Below, in pieces: positions 35,221 through 44,436 of a stretch of 64,000 nt of DNA (positions are counted from its first letter, which is position 1; each line of letters starts with the position of its first letter). The position numbers were made by a program, and so were the translations under genes. The stretch is from Cucumis sativus (taxonomy: Eukaryota > Streptophyta > Magnoliopsida > Cucurbitales > Cucurbitaceae): positions 18,588,075 through 18,652,074 of the forward strand of contig NC_026658.2 in NCBI RefSeq assembly GCF_000004075.3, in the 5' to 3' direction. Below the pieces are notes generated by a model. It had not been told where the DNA came from, searched no databases, and saw only the letters and a program-made list of their open reading frames with translations.

Positions 35221-35768
35221 GATTGGCATTTCATTTTTTTTTTAATTTGTACTAAAATTAGACTAAAATATCATTGTAAAATTCTCTCCACAAAATTATT
35301 AAAGTTATCTCAACTTTCTTCCAAGAAATATAAAGCCTTTTTTGTCAAATTCTTTGCGGCTACTTTGAAGACTAAGGGCAACTAAGGTAACTTTCTTGGG
35401 AATGGATGTTCTTTGTAATTTTCCTTGACAATGCATCTTTCATTGCTTTTTAATTTGATTTTTGGGTAAATTTCTTTCTTAATTTTGATAAATAATTCTT
35501 ATTTTGTTGGTTTGGTCATCCAAGAATGCATGAATTAAAAATTAATTACTAGAGACGCTAAGCACACCTTTTGAAGTATTGTTTGAACATCGTTGAATAA
35601 ATCTTTAACATGTCTATCCTATTGATTTCTCTTCAACTTTCAATGTGAATTTACCAAAATAATGTTTCTTGAGATAAAGAGATTCCTTGCTCTTAAGAGT
35701 CTCCACATTGATGCCTGTGATCTCTATGCAATTTTAAAAGAACTTGTGAAACCGCTAAGATGAAAACA
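35221..35768. other. Spacer; no gene seen
   Basis: AT-rich sequence between gypsy debris and an orphan CACTA end, with no recognisable coding or RNA signal. Confidence 0.35.
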
Positions 35769-36290
35769 CACTACAAGAAAAATGGTCTACGACTACAGTT
35801 ATTTACTGTCGCGAACAAAATCCATGACAATTATTTTCAGTCATAGAAGCGGGAGTCATGGAAAGTCCTTCTATGATAGTTTTCAAAAACTGTCGTAATA
35901 ACTTATTTCATGACATAAAATAAATGTCGTTAGTTAGCATTCAACGACATCAAATAACTGTCACATTTTATTTGATGACAATAAACAACAATCATCATTT
36001 ATGTATTAACGACAGTTGAATAAATGTCGTGAATTCGTTTATTGTGACATGTTTTAAATGTCACGAATATGTCAATCGCGAATGTTTTTTTTAAATGCCA
36101 TTGTTTTGCTATTGACGACATTTTTTTTCTGTCAAAGATAGGGCAATCGTGACAATTAATTTTATAAGAAAAACTATCATTGTTTTCGTATTCACAACAA
36201 TTAATAACTGTCACAAATTCATATATTACGACATGTTTTTCCTGTTGCAAATTACTCGATTACTACAGTTTTTTCTTGTTCTCCTTGCCA
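35769..36290 (+). mobile_element. Orphan CACTA (En/Spm) terminus with subterminal repeats
   Basis: Begins CACTACAAGAAAAATGG, a canonical plant CACTA terminal inverted repeat. It is followed for about 500 bases by many direct and inverted copies of short words such as ACTGTCGT, ATGTCGTGAATT, TTATTGTGACATG and AATAACTGTCAC. Such subterminal repeat clusters bind the element's transposase. The words differ from those at the 41540-42226 and 60260-60745 termini. The opposite end of this element was not found. Confidence 0.8.
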
Positions 36291-37704
36291 CTTCGCTATT
36301 ACACGAACCATTTGAATGACAATAATGTAGCCGACAATGACAATTTTGAATTTATAATATTGACACCCATATAGAAAAAAATAGCCGACATTGTAATATA
36401 TATATATGCTATAATACAATTTATAATATTCGTACATTTCCAATCAAGTTCCAACAATTTACAAGTACGAAATCCCAGCTCTTAATCAAAAAATATTTTA
36501 AATAGCATCAGAATACATATAACAAGATTTTCTGCTAAAACATAAACGACCAACCGAGAATGTTCGTTCTGAAAATGTTCTTTGAAAGTAAACTCATGAA
36601 GTTGTCGACTCCAGTTGAACCTACAAAGACAACATGAATATAAGCATCCATCATAGAACAAGATAGTACAACTCTTATAGAAAATTTCAACATTGAGCAT
36701 TACCTATCACTACATACGTCGATAAGAGAAACAACTACATAGCAGAGCACACATGTAGAATAACAACATCACCTTAACATCCACTTGGTCTACAATATTG
36801 GAACTTTTTACAAATTACAACTCTTGTATCATTACTCTTTAGAAAATTTAGCTGGATATAAATAAGTAATCATAAGTAATAATCGAGATGAATGAAACGT
36901 AAGAATCCATTAGTAGTTCACTGTCAATAAGGTTGGAAGAAACGTTATCCAACAAGAACCGAAAAGTTTCCATCTTAAGGAGTCAAACACTTTCAAATCT
37001 ACAAATATCAGAAAGAAGACATTTTTCATGTGCAATCCACTTCAGTTAACGAAGCCAAGAAATATTAAGGTACTAGGAAAATGAAACTAGAACAACTTGT
37101 ATCATTTATGGCTTGATAGAAATTAAAGATCTCCTAGTTTCTTATTAAAAAAAAGCCCTACCAATGAGTACAAACATGAAATCCATGACAATTTACACAA
37201 GTAGCAATTTAGCAATAGCAATAAGTACATACATAACACCCATGACAATTTACACAAGTAGCAATAGTCAACCGGTATAAGCATACTATCCATGATAAAA
37301 AAAGATTGTAGCATCTTGAGTTGCTAGCCTTCATAAGATATATACCTTTATTGCCTGGCGTGCTCCATTTCTATTGGATGATTCTCAATTCTCTATGATC
37401 ATACATCTGAAGGTTGAATCACATTTTCATCATGTAATCAAACTTTAGTGATTGGATTTGGACGTTTAAGATCATGCAAAATAATAAGCACAAATGTAGA
37501 TATGCAACGTAATATGTTTACAATAAGAAAACTAAAACTTCTAAATGAATTATGAATCTTTATACACCCCGAGTATGATGATATGTAGAAATTCTTCTCC
37601 TAGATTCAATGTATAGGGATGAATATTGTTGATGGATACCTTACTATGATTTACTTACAATGTACAATCTACTTGAAGGTAGTCGAGGTTCTAAAGTACC
37701 TAAA
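36291..37704. other. Probable CACTA interior, non-coding
   Basis: Lies inside the CACTA end at 35769. Short minus-strand frames here do not resemble known proteins. A 26-base phrase, CATGACAATTTACACAAGTA plus GCAAT, is directly repeated at about 37188 and 37241. An AT run occurs at about 36395-36410. No gene could be supported. Confidence 0.35.
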
Positions 37705-38200
37705 TACCTCGTTCCTTCAAATTGGAACCGATAGCTCTGTGTTTGGCAGCAATTTCATCTGCCTCTGCCTTCAACTTTTCTTCTCCATGCTTTGCTTCAA
37801 TAACAATCTTCTTTTCTTATGTTGTTTTGTGTATCAATGTTATTTTATTCTTCATTTTCTCAATATACTCTCCCTTCTTCTTCTCAAATTTTGCATGCTC
37901 TCGTTACAAAATCAATCCAAATGAAATCGACAAAAAAAAAAAAAAAAACATAGTTGTAAAGAGCAGTTCCGTCAATGAAGAGAAATATCGAATTACAGAT
38001 TTTGGAATTTCCTCTGAGGTTGTGAGTTTATATTCAATGAATTTTTCTAAAATCTAGAACTAAAATCGTAAATAGCATCTACATACTATACAAATAAAAC
38101 TTAAACACATTACATATATTTTGTTTTTTAATTACCTCAATTTGTTTTAGTTCAGCCTCAACAGCTGCTTTCTTGTTGTTCTCCCATGACCCAATGCTTT
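37705..38200 (-). pseudogene. Remorin gene fragment, two exons, decayed
   Basis: Minus strand. The upstream piece (about 38136-38200) reads SIGSWENNKKAAVEAELKQI and ends at a GT donor. The downstream piece (about 37705-37910) reads FEKKKGEYIEKMKNKITLIH, an in-frame stop, then IEAKHGEEKLKAEADEIAAK. This is the C-terminal remorin domain (coiled coil that anchors plasma-membrane nanodomain proteins), with the exon boundary of the parent gene kept. The usual C-terminal membrane anchor (GCF-type ending) is missing, as is the N-terminal region. With the stop and missing ends it cannot make a remorin. It lies 1.9 kb inside an orphan CACTA terminus, so it may be a captured gene fragment. Confidence 0.8.
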
Positions 38201-39430
38201 CCATTCAGAAAAACACATATGTAAAGCAAATAATAGCATCAAAGGGGTTGAATTCCATTGAGCTCTCTATTCAACTCTTCAGTCTCAATCAGAATTTTAG
38301 AATTATTAACCTAAGGGCTGAGAAATATAAAATAAATTTGGAAACAAAAGAAAATTCGATTGAGCTCTTTAAGGAGGAAGCAAAAGACTGTATTATTTTG
38401 AAATTAACTTTCTCACAAGAAGCAACAATCTCTTCTCACAAACCAGTAACATAGATTCCCCACTGCAAATATGGAGAAAAGAACTAACATCAACAAAGTA
38501 GATAGAATTTTGGACAGAGAGTAACATAACATGAAGTTAGGAACATGCAATAAACAAAATCTCATGAAGATTAAGCACATCAATACCCACAACTAGATCC
38601 TAAAAAAAAATAAGAATTTGCAACTAGATTCTGAATAATAGCATAGCTTATAATTCCAATGAACACCAATAATTATCCTACTGTGCAAACATGTTTGTAA
38701 TGTAAATCTACTGTGCAAACATGGAAATTACTTACGTAGATTGGAACCCACAATTTTCATTGAAAATCTACTTCCTTGAACAAATGAAATCAATTAGTTC
38801 AAATGAGTAACAAACTACAAACAAGTTAGCTTTAATGAACCGTATCTACATTAAGATAATATAAATAAAAGACAAATTCACTCTCCCGTATCTACCTATG
38901 TACTTTGAAATTAGTATAAATTTTTATGTATTTCTTAGATTCATTATTATAGGACAATTGGTTCTTCAACCTTTAGGTTGATGGTTAAATTAATTAGCAA
39001 TGCTTCATTATTGAGTGATAGGAAAATCAGAAGAACATTCCATTCCCATTTTTATCCTTTGAGAGAATTAATTTCTTGTTATTGCGTTAGTCACAATTCC
39101 AACAAATCTTCAAAAATATTTAATTTCCTTCTTTAATTTCTTGTTTGATTACCATGAAACCCCTTAGTTACATGAACTTCTTTCATTCTCAAATTCTTCT
39201 TTTGTATCTTGATTTGTATAGAACTTTTCACGAAGTCTTCTGGGTTCGACCTCATTCTTACTCTACATTACATTCTTTTTGTTATAAGATTGGGTTATAT
39301 TTCTTCGAAGGGTTTAAGGTTGTTGTACTTTTACCACCTAATTGATAGCATATTATTGATTATTGATATTCTTTTTCTTGCTATTGCACAATTCTTGCAT
39401 CTTTTCTTTTAATAAACGACCTCTACTTCA
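38201..39430. other. Spacer; no gene seen
   Basis: AT-rich sequence between the remorin fragment and the copia remnant. It has short frames (for example 38173-38454 and 39145-39412) without recognisable motifs. A phrase CTACTGTGCAAACATG is directly repeated at about 38679 and 38707. Confidence 0.35.
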
Positions 39431-39439
39431 AAAAATCAA

Positions 39440-40260
39440 TTAGTTAGGCACGAAAGTAGTCCAGAATGTGGCGATGTGTATGTTCTACTCGTCCATTTTG
39501 TTAATAGGTATGCAGGTTGTTTGGCTAGTTTGCAATTTAAACAACAAATGGAACAAACTTGGTAGTATTATTTGAATTTTTAAGAGAGTCAGTGACTAGA
39601 GTAGAGATAGACAAACACAGCGAAGTGAGCTCAAACAATCTTCTTGCTTTATACCAATCATTTGCTCCGTCTACGAATCTTGAACCTAACAATCATTAGG
39701 TGAAAAAAAATAGTTAGACAAATATCACACGATAATCCCACTAACGCAAGATTAAAGGTCAAGTTTGGAACATTATAGGTATTGGAAAGGCCCAAAGTGG
39801 AGTGTCAACTGTGCCAACATGAGATAGAGTCATACACTTACCATTTGTAGCATAAATAGAAGGAAATGATTTTGCAAGGGTAGATGCAATCATAAGAGAA
39901 AAGTCAAAAGTCATATGATTACAACATGCAAAATCAAGAACCCATCAATTACCTGATGAGATGAGAATAGTAGAAGAAATGGACGTAATTAATTGATTTA
40001 TAAGCTTTAGAGATCACTTGTTTGAACCTGAGAAGAGGAGGGGTCAACAGGTGAGGTGACAACAGTAGTAAGGGAACTAGTTTTAGTAATATTCTAGGGC
40101 TTCGTAAAATAACTAAGGTTTTGGTGGTCTTGTGGGACAATTTTTTAGAATGACCATGCTTATGACAATACCTACACTCAATTTTAGGACAATAAAAAAA
40201 AAATTGTGGCCAGAGAGCTTACAAATTTTACAAAATGTAGTTTCATAATTATTGTGTGGT
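39440..40260 (-). pseudogene. Ty1/copia gag-pol remnant
   Basis: On the minus strand, reading from 40260 down, it gives a gag zinc knuckle CRYCHKHGHSKK (last Cys lost). Next comes a protease-like block WVLDFACCNHMT (active-site D-S/T-G changed to DFA), then a block like the GAG-pre-integrase (TEQMIGIKQEDCL). Last, near 39460-39520, is the integrase phrase QNGRVEHTHRHILDYFRA. The order gag, protease, integrase is that of copia elements. Stops and frameshifts occur throughout, and the reverse transcriptase and RNase H are missing. Confidence 0.8.
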
Positions 40261-40379
40261 TGAATGCCGGCTAATGTTATGTTTGATTGTCCAGAAGAGA
40301 TAATTGCATGTTATGTAATTACAACAAAAATTTGTGAATATGTTATGTTAGGCTCTAAGTTTGCGACTAGAGTTGACGC

Positions 40380-40670
40380 GTAGGTTAGGTTCATACGATA
40401 AAAGGGACACAATCCTACATAAGTGTTGCTAACTTCATTAATTCATCATTTTGAGAACAAGTTTTCTTCTTTCTTGCCCAAATGTAAGCAAAGAGGGAGG
40501 TTTTCTAGGTAAGTCAGGGTCGAACACATGAAATTAGCGATCCTATTAGGTTAATCTTGCGCTCCAAACTCATGGGGTATCTATACAGTATAATTTGATA
40601 TGCACATTAGGATTTATCCTATATATTTACACTAAGTGCGATAGAGTAGCAAGATGGAAATGGTGGTGGA
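40380..40670 (-). mobile_element. Gypsy LTR fragment, minus orientation
   Basis: The minus strand contains GTGTTCGACCCTGACTTACC followed by TAGAAAACCTCCC. The first 20 bases also occur at about 34513 on the plus strand, in the gypsy LTR region. The two surroundings are otherwise strongly diverged, so this is called as a fragment of a related LTR with approximate limits. Confidence 0.4.
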
Positions 40671-40685
40671 ATGAAATGAAATATG

Positions 40686-41330
40686 TGTTTTGATTTATGT
40701 TCTAAAACTTGTAGATTGTAAATATAATTCATTGGCCGTTTTTAATTAAATGTTAATAATTATATGATCAGTTTTGTTTTAATAACCAAAGTCCAATAAA
40801 CTAACATCCTGAGTTGTTTAATGAGTCTTGAACAGTATGTAGAGACATACAAAGATCAATATAATGTTCGAGATCAACTTAAAGGGTCTATAGTATAGGG
40901 ATAAAGTTAGGTACCTTATCCTGGTAACAGTATGGATACAACTCCCTTTGTATTTGATACAAACGCAATGATCTAACGTGTTTGTGTATGTGACATACAA
41001 GTGAAGGTATCCTATGCAATTAGTTTGCATAAGACCGGATCATGAAATAGTAACCACTAGATGTAACTCTATTAACTAGTTAGGTTTCTATTTCATTAGG
41101 ATGATTTAAGTAACTTAATCTTAATCCTGAGTGTATTATGAACTCTGGTACGCGAGAGATTGTCCTTTGATTTTTGTACGAATGAGAGTGGCCAGATTGC
41201 TGACTTAATATGCTTATCATTTTGGGGACAAGATCGAGTCGGGGGCTAGAAACATAATCACACAAGATGGAATTCACTCATTCCCGACTTTGTGGTAGTA
41301 GATGATATACATACACCCTAAACATATATA
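40686..41330 (+). mobile_element. Copia-type LTR (solo or truncated)
   Basis: Starts TGTTTTGATTTATGTTC and shares an ordered set of words with the minus-strand fragment at 31795-32196. Further right, TTGCATAAGACCGGATCATG, GAGAGTGGCCAGATTGCTGA, TTTTGGGGACAAGATCGAG and CACAAGATGGAATTCACTC give a phrase order I associate with a known copia LTR family. No gag or pol follows in the matching orientation. The right end near 41300-41340 is uncertain. Confidence 0.55.
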
Positions 41331-41399
41331 CACATACGCATACGAATACATATACATACATTTTACACATAAATTCAAAAAAAAAAAAAAAAAAAAAAC

Positions 41400-42226
41400 C
41401 TGAAGTCGACGGTGGTGGGCGGTAACGGCGGCAACAACGACAACGACAAGGGTAGTGGAATCTTCTTCTCTCTCTCTCCCTCTCGATTTTTCTTTTTCTT
41501 TCGTGGGTTTACAATTGTGAATAGGTTCTGTGCAAAAATAGGCTACACTTTCCCCGACGTATTCAAAACCATCGGAGAAAGGGACTTTTCGCGACGTCAA
41601 CAACAGGCGCGTCGCGAAAAGTTAAAATATTGATTTATTATTGTCACTTTTTGTGACGTCATTCCCCATCACGTTGCAGATTATCTTCACTTTTCGCGAC
41701 GTCAACTACCCAACGTTGCGAAAAGTGGAACATTGAATTTATTATTTCAACTTTCTGTGATGTGTGTCAAATAAACGTCATGGAAGGTTTAACGTGTCGT
41801 TTCAAATTCAACTTTCTGCGATGTTTATCTAACACACGTCGCAAAAAGTTGAAACGTGTCATTTCAAATTCAACATTCCAGAGTGTCTATCTGACACATG
41901 TCGCAAAAAGTTGAAATGTGTCGTTTAATATTCAACTTTTTGTGACGTCTCTCTGACATACATCGCGAAAATTTGAAATGTGTCATTTCGTAATTGACTT
42001 TCCATGACGTATTGCAGATGGCCATCATGGAAAGTTTGAAAATAAATCAAAGTTATTACTTTCCGCGACGTCGTCCTGCCACACATCACAAAAAGTTTAC
42101 TTATTAAACTTAATTTTACACTTTTCGCGACGTGTCGTTGTGCACGTCGGCAAAAAGTGATCAACTCCAACGCACCTTTCGTCGACGTCGTTTTTGGCGT
42201 CGCGATTGGTCTGATTTCTTGTAGTG
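41400..42226 (+). mobile_element. Orphan CACTA right terminus with an array of about 62-bp palindromic repeats
   Basis: Ends ATTTCTTGTAGTG, the inverted complement of the CACTA terminal repeat. Before it, from about 41548, lie about a dozen units spaced about 60-63 bases. Each has a left arm like ACTTTTCGCGACGTC or ACTTTCTGCGATGT, a short variable spacer and a right arm like ACGTCGCAAAAAGTT, so every unit can form a hairpin. The left part (41400-41545) has poly-A and GGC/AAC trinucleotide sequence. No partner left end with the same repeats is in the window. Confidence 0.8.
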
Positions 42227-43290
42227 TGTTTACCGATCCAAGTGAGATTTGGGCGATTCTTAATGTCCCAATTTTTTAATTGTTCACCGAACTTATTATC
42301 ATTCTCGGTGTACAATTGATTGTATTAGTAATATCATTAGTAACAATGCGCCATAATCTGCACCAATTAAAAAACTCTTCATTTAATGGGCCCACGTAAG
42401 ATGAAGGTCCCGTCAAGAATAATATTAATAGGATGAAACATGTGTTCTTTTTTTCATCAAATAGAAGATATTTAAACGCTGCACTTGAAGCGTATGCACA
42501 CTGCATTATGAACAGATTTGGTTTGAACACATGGTTTGAACACAACGAAACTGTATGAGAGACAATTTTGGCATGATGGACAAAATAGGGTCTCAGCAAG
42601 CAAAACATATTTGTGACATTATATCCCCAATTGAGTTGAACATATCTGTGACGATAGATCTTCTTTGCAACACTGACAAACGCAAAACGACGATCTGGGC
42701 CACAACGTGTAGAACAGATTTGTGCGAAGGAGGTAGCAACAAATCTTCCTTGAAGCTAGGCAAAACAACTAGTCTATGATACATATTTGTGGGTTATGAA
42801 TCTGTGGTACTAGTTGAACATGGAACGACTAATCAGAGCTAAGCAAAACGTGGATCTAGGCAAAGCTAGAAACGAAAAATCTACATGACTTTTGACTAAG
42901 CTAGGCACTTGCACAGAGCTCAGTGGCTTCAATTTGGTGTCTTCTAACGGGTCAAAGCTTTGACAATTGGTCAAAGTTCGAGTCGAAGCTTTGACAATTG
43001 GTTAAAGTCGAAGGCAATGACTAGGTCGAAATATTTGATCTAATACCATGTGAATGCTTGAATATTTTATTAATATTGATATGTATTTGCGTAGGAGAAT
43101 GATGCAAGAATAAATACAAAAGATATGTAGTCACATAAGTAAAGACTAAAAAATAGGATCTAGATTTGCCTAAACTACACCATTTATTTTAACATATAAT
43201 AACATTACAAGAAACTGTACTTTGTATACATCATCTAAACTCTAAACCACATATGCACAAGTTATTTTCAAGACCAAGTAATTAAGATTT
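42227..43290. other. Spacer next to a CACTA insertion; unidentified
   Basis: Minus-strand frames at 42276-42608 vaguely resemble copia gag but not enough to call. A phrase AAGCTTTGACAATTGGTYAAAG is directly repeated at about 42956 and 42989, and a related phrase GGGTCAAAG precedes it. Nothing else could be supported. Confidence 0.3.
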
Positions 43291-43294
43291 TGTA

Positions 43295-44400
43295 TAAAGC
43301 CAAGGTGCTTGACATCTCCAGCCTACAGCAACCATTTCGTCGGGATTTACAGTCATATTTGGATCTTTCCCTGTAATTTTCTTGATGGGGCTCCTAAATT
43401 GCTGCAATACGAGTTGAGCCACCAACAAGAATGACTTCATTTATATCTTTGAACAACAACTGTGCATCCTTTAAAGCCGCTTCCACCAGTGATCACAACC
43501 TTAAAAGATAATATCGAGAGTCAAAAATGAATTTAAACTCATGCATGTAGGAGCAAAAGCACAAAATTAACAAATGGGAACACAACCGACCTATCTAGCA
43601 AGTCTGAACACAATTATTCAAACTTAACCCTAGTAAGTGTCGTATCAATATGTTTAGGGCCATCGCTGGTCACAGTGATAAATGGTAAACTGAAACAAAA
43701 GGTATAATCAGAAACAATAAATAAATTGGTCAATCAATCAAAAGGTGAAGGAAAAGATGTTGTCATACCTAATATTGGTTTGTGTTAGAGATGATAGCTC
43801 AATCTTTGCCTTCTCAGCAGTTTAGGTTAGACGTTGCAGCGCCTGTTTGTCTTTCAAAAGGTTTACTCCTTCATCCCTCTTAAAGCTCTCAGCAAGCCAA
43901 CCGACAATTCTCTGAAAGTAATAAAGCAGAAATGTCATTTTCTGCAAATAAAGAAACACATGGAAGTTATAGGAAAAATGAGTGACTCAACCTTGTCAAA
44001 ATCATTGCCACCCAAATGTGTATCGCCTGAAGTAGAAAGAACCTCAAATACACCATCTCCAACCTCAAGGACTAACGAGGGAAAAATTAGTCATTAAGAA
44101 CAATCAAAGCAAATGCAAAAGATACAAGAGATGTAGGGCACATTGTTTTCTGCATACCTGAGACATCGAACATTCCACCGCCAAGATCGAAAATGAGAAT
44201 GGTCTAGTTGGTTTTCTTGTCAGCCATAAGCAAGGGAAGCAGCAGTTGGTTCATTGATGATGCGAAGAATTTCAAGACAGCAATCCGACCAGTATCTTTC
44301 GTCGCCGTCCTTTGAGAGATTGAAATATGCTGGTACTGTTACAACAGATTTTCCTACTCGATCATTCAAGAACTTTTGCTCTGACATGCACAGAAGTGAG
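43295..44400 (-). pseudogene. Chloroplast-type Hsp70 pseudogene, five exon remnants with introns kept
   Basis: On the minus strand five exon remnants run 44398-44158, 44071-43992, 43911-43769, 43689-43591 and about 43500-43295. Recognisable pieces are [77 protein letters not shown] and DINEVILVGGSTRIAAI. These fit stromal Hsp70 (DnaK-type) best: the [18 protein letters not shown] wording and GT-AG introns in natural phase are kept. Lesions include frameshifts after VPAYFN and near FDLGGG, in-frame stops after QRLT and KFE, and loss of the N-terminal ATPase start and the whole substrate-binding domain. Kept introns show it came from a genomic duplication, not from an mRNA copy. It begins about 35 bases after the KRI1 stop codon, on the same strand. 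Confidence 0.9.
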
Positions 44401-44436
44401 CTCATTAATGATTGACATGAATTACCTGGCTGATGA

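Noticed and set aside
37619..38057. Plus-strand frames of about 100 codons.
   Set aside because: The minus strand here encodes the remorin fragment; the plus-strand frames are its shadows plus AT-rich sequence.
35769..42226. Treating the CACTA ends at 35769 and 42226 as the two ends of one 6.46 kb element.
   Set aside because: The outer 12 bases fit, but the subterminal repeats differ completely, the 3-base flanks (ACA on the left, TGT on the right) are not a direct duplication, and copia and gypsy LTR pieces lie between them. Two separate, truncated elements are the simpler reading.
42276..42608. Minus-strand 110-codon frame as copia gag.
   Set aside because: The phrase NEEFFNWCRLWRIV has a faint gag look, but the rest cannot be aligned; a translated search would be needed.
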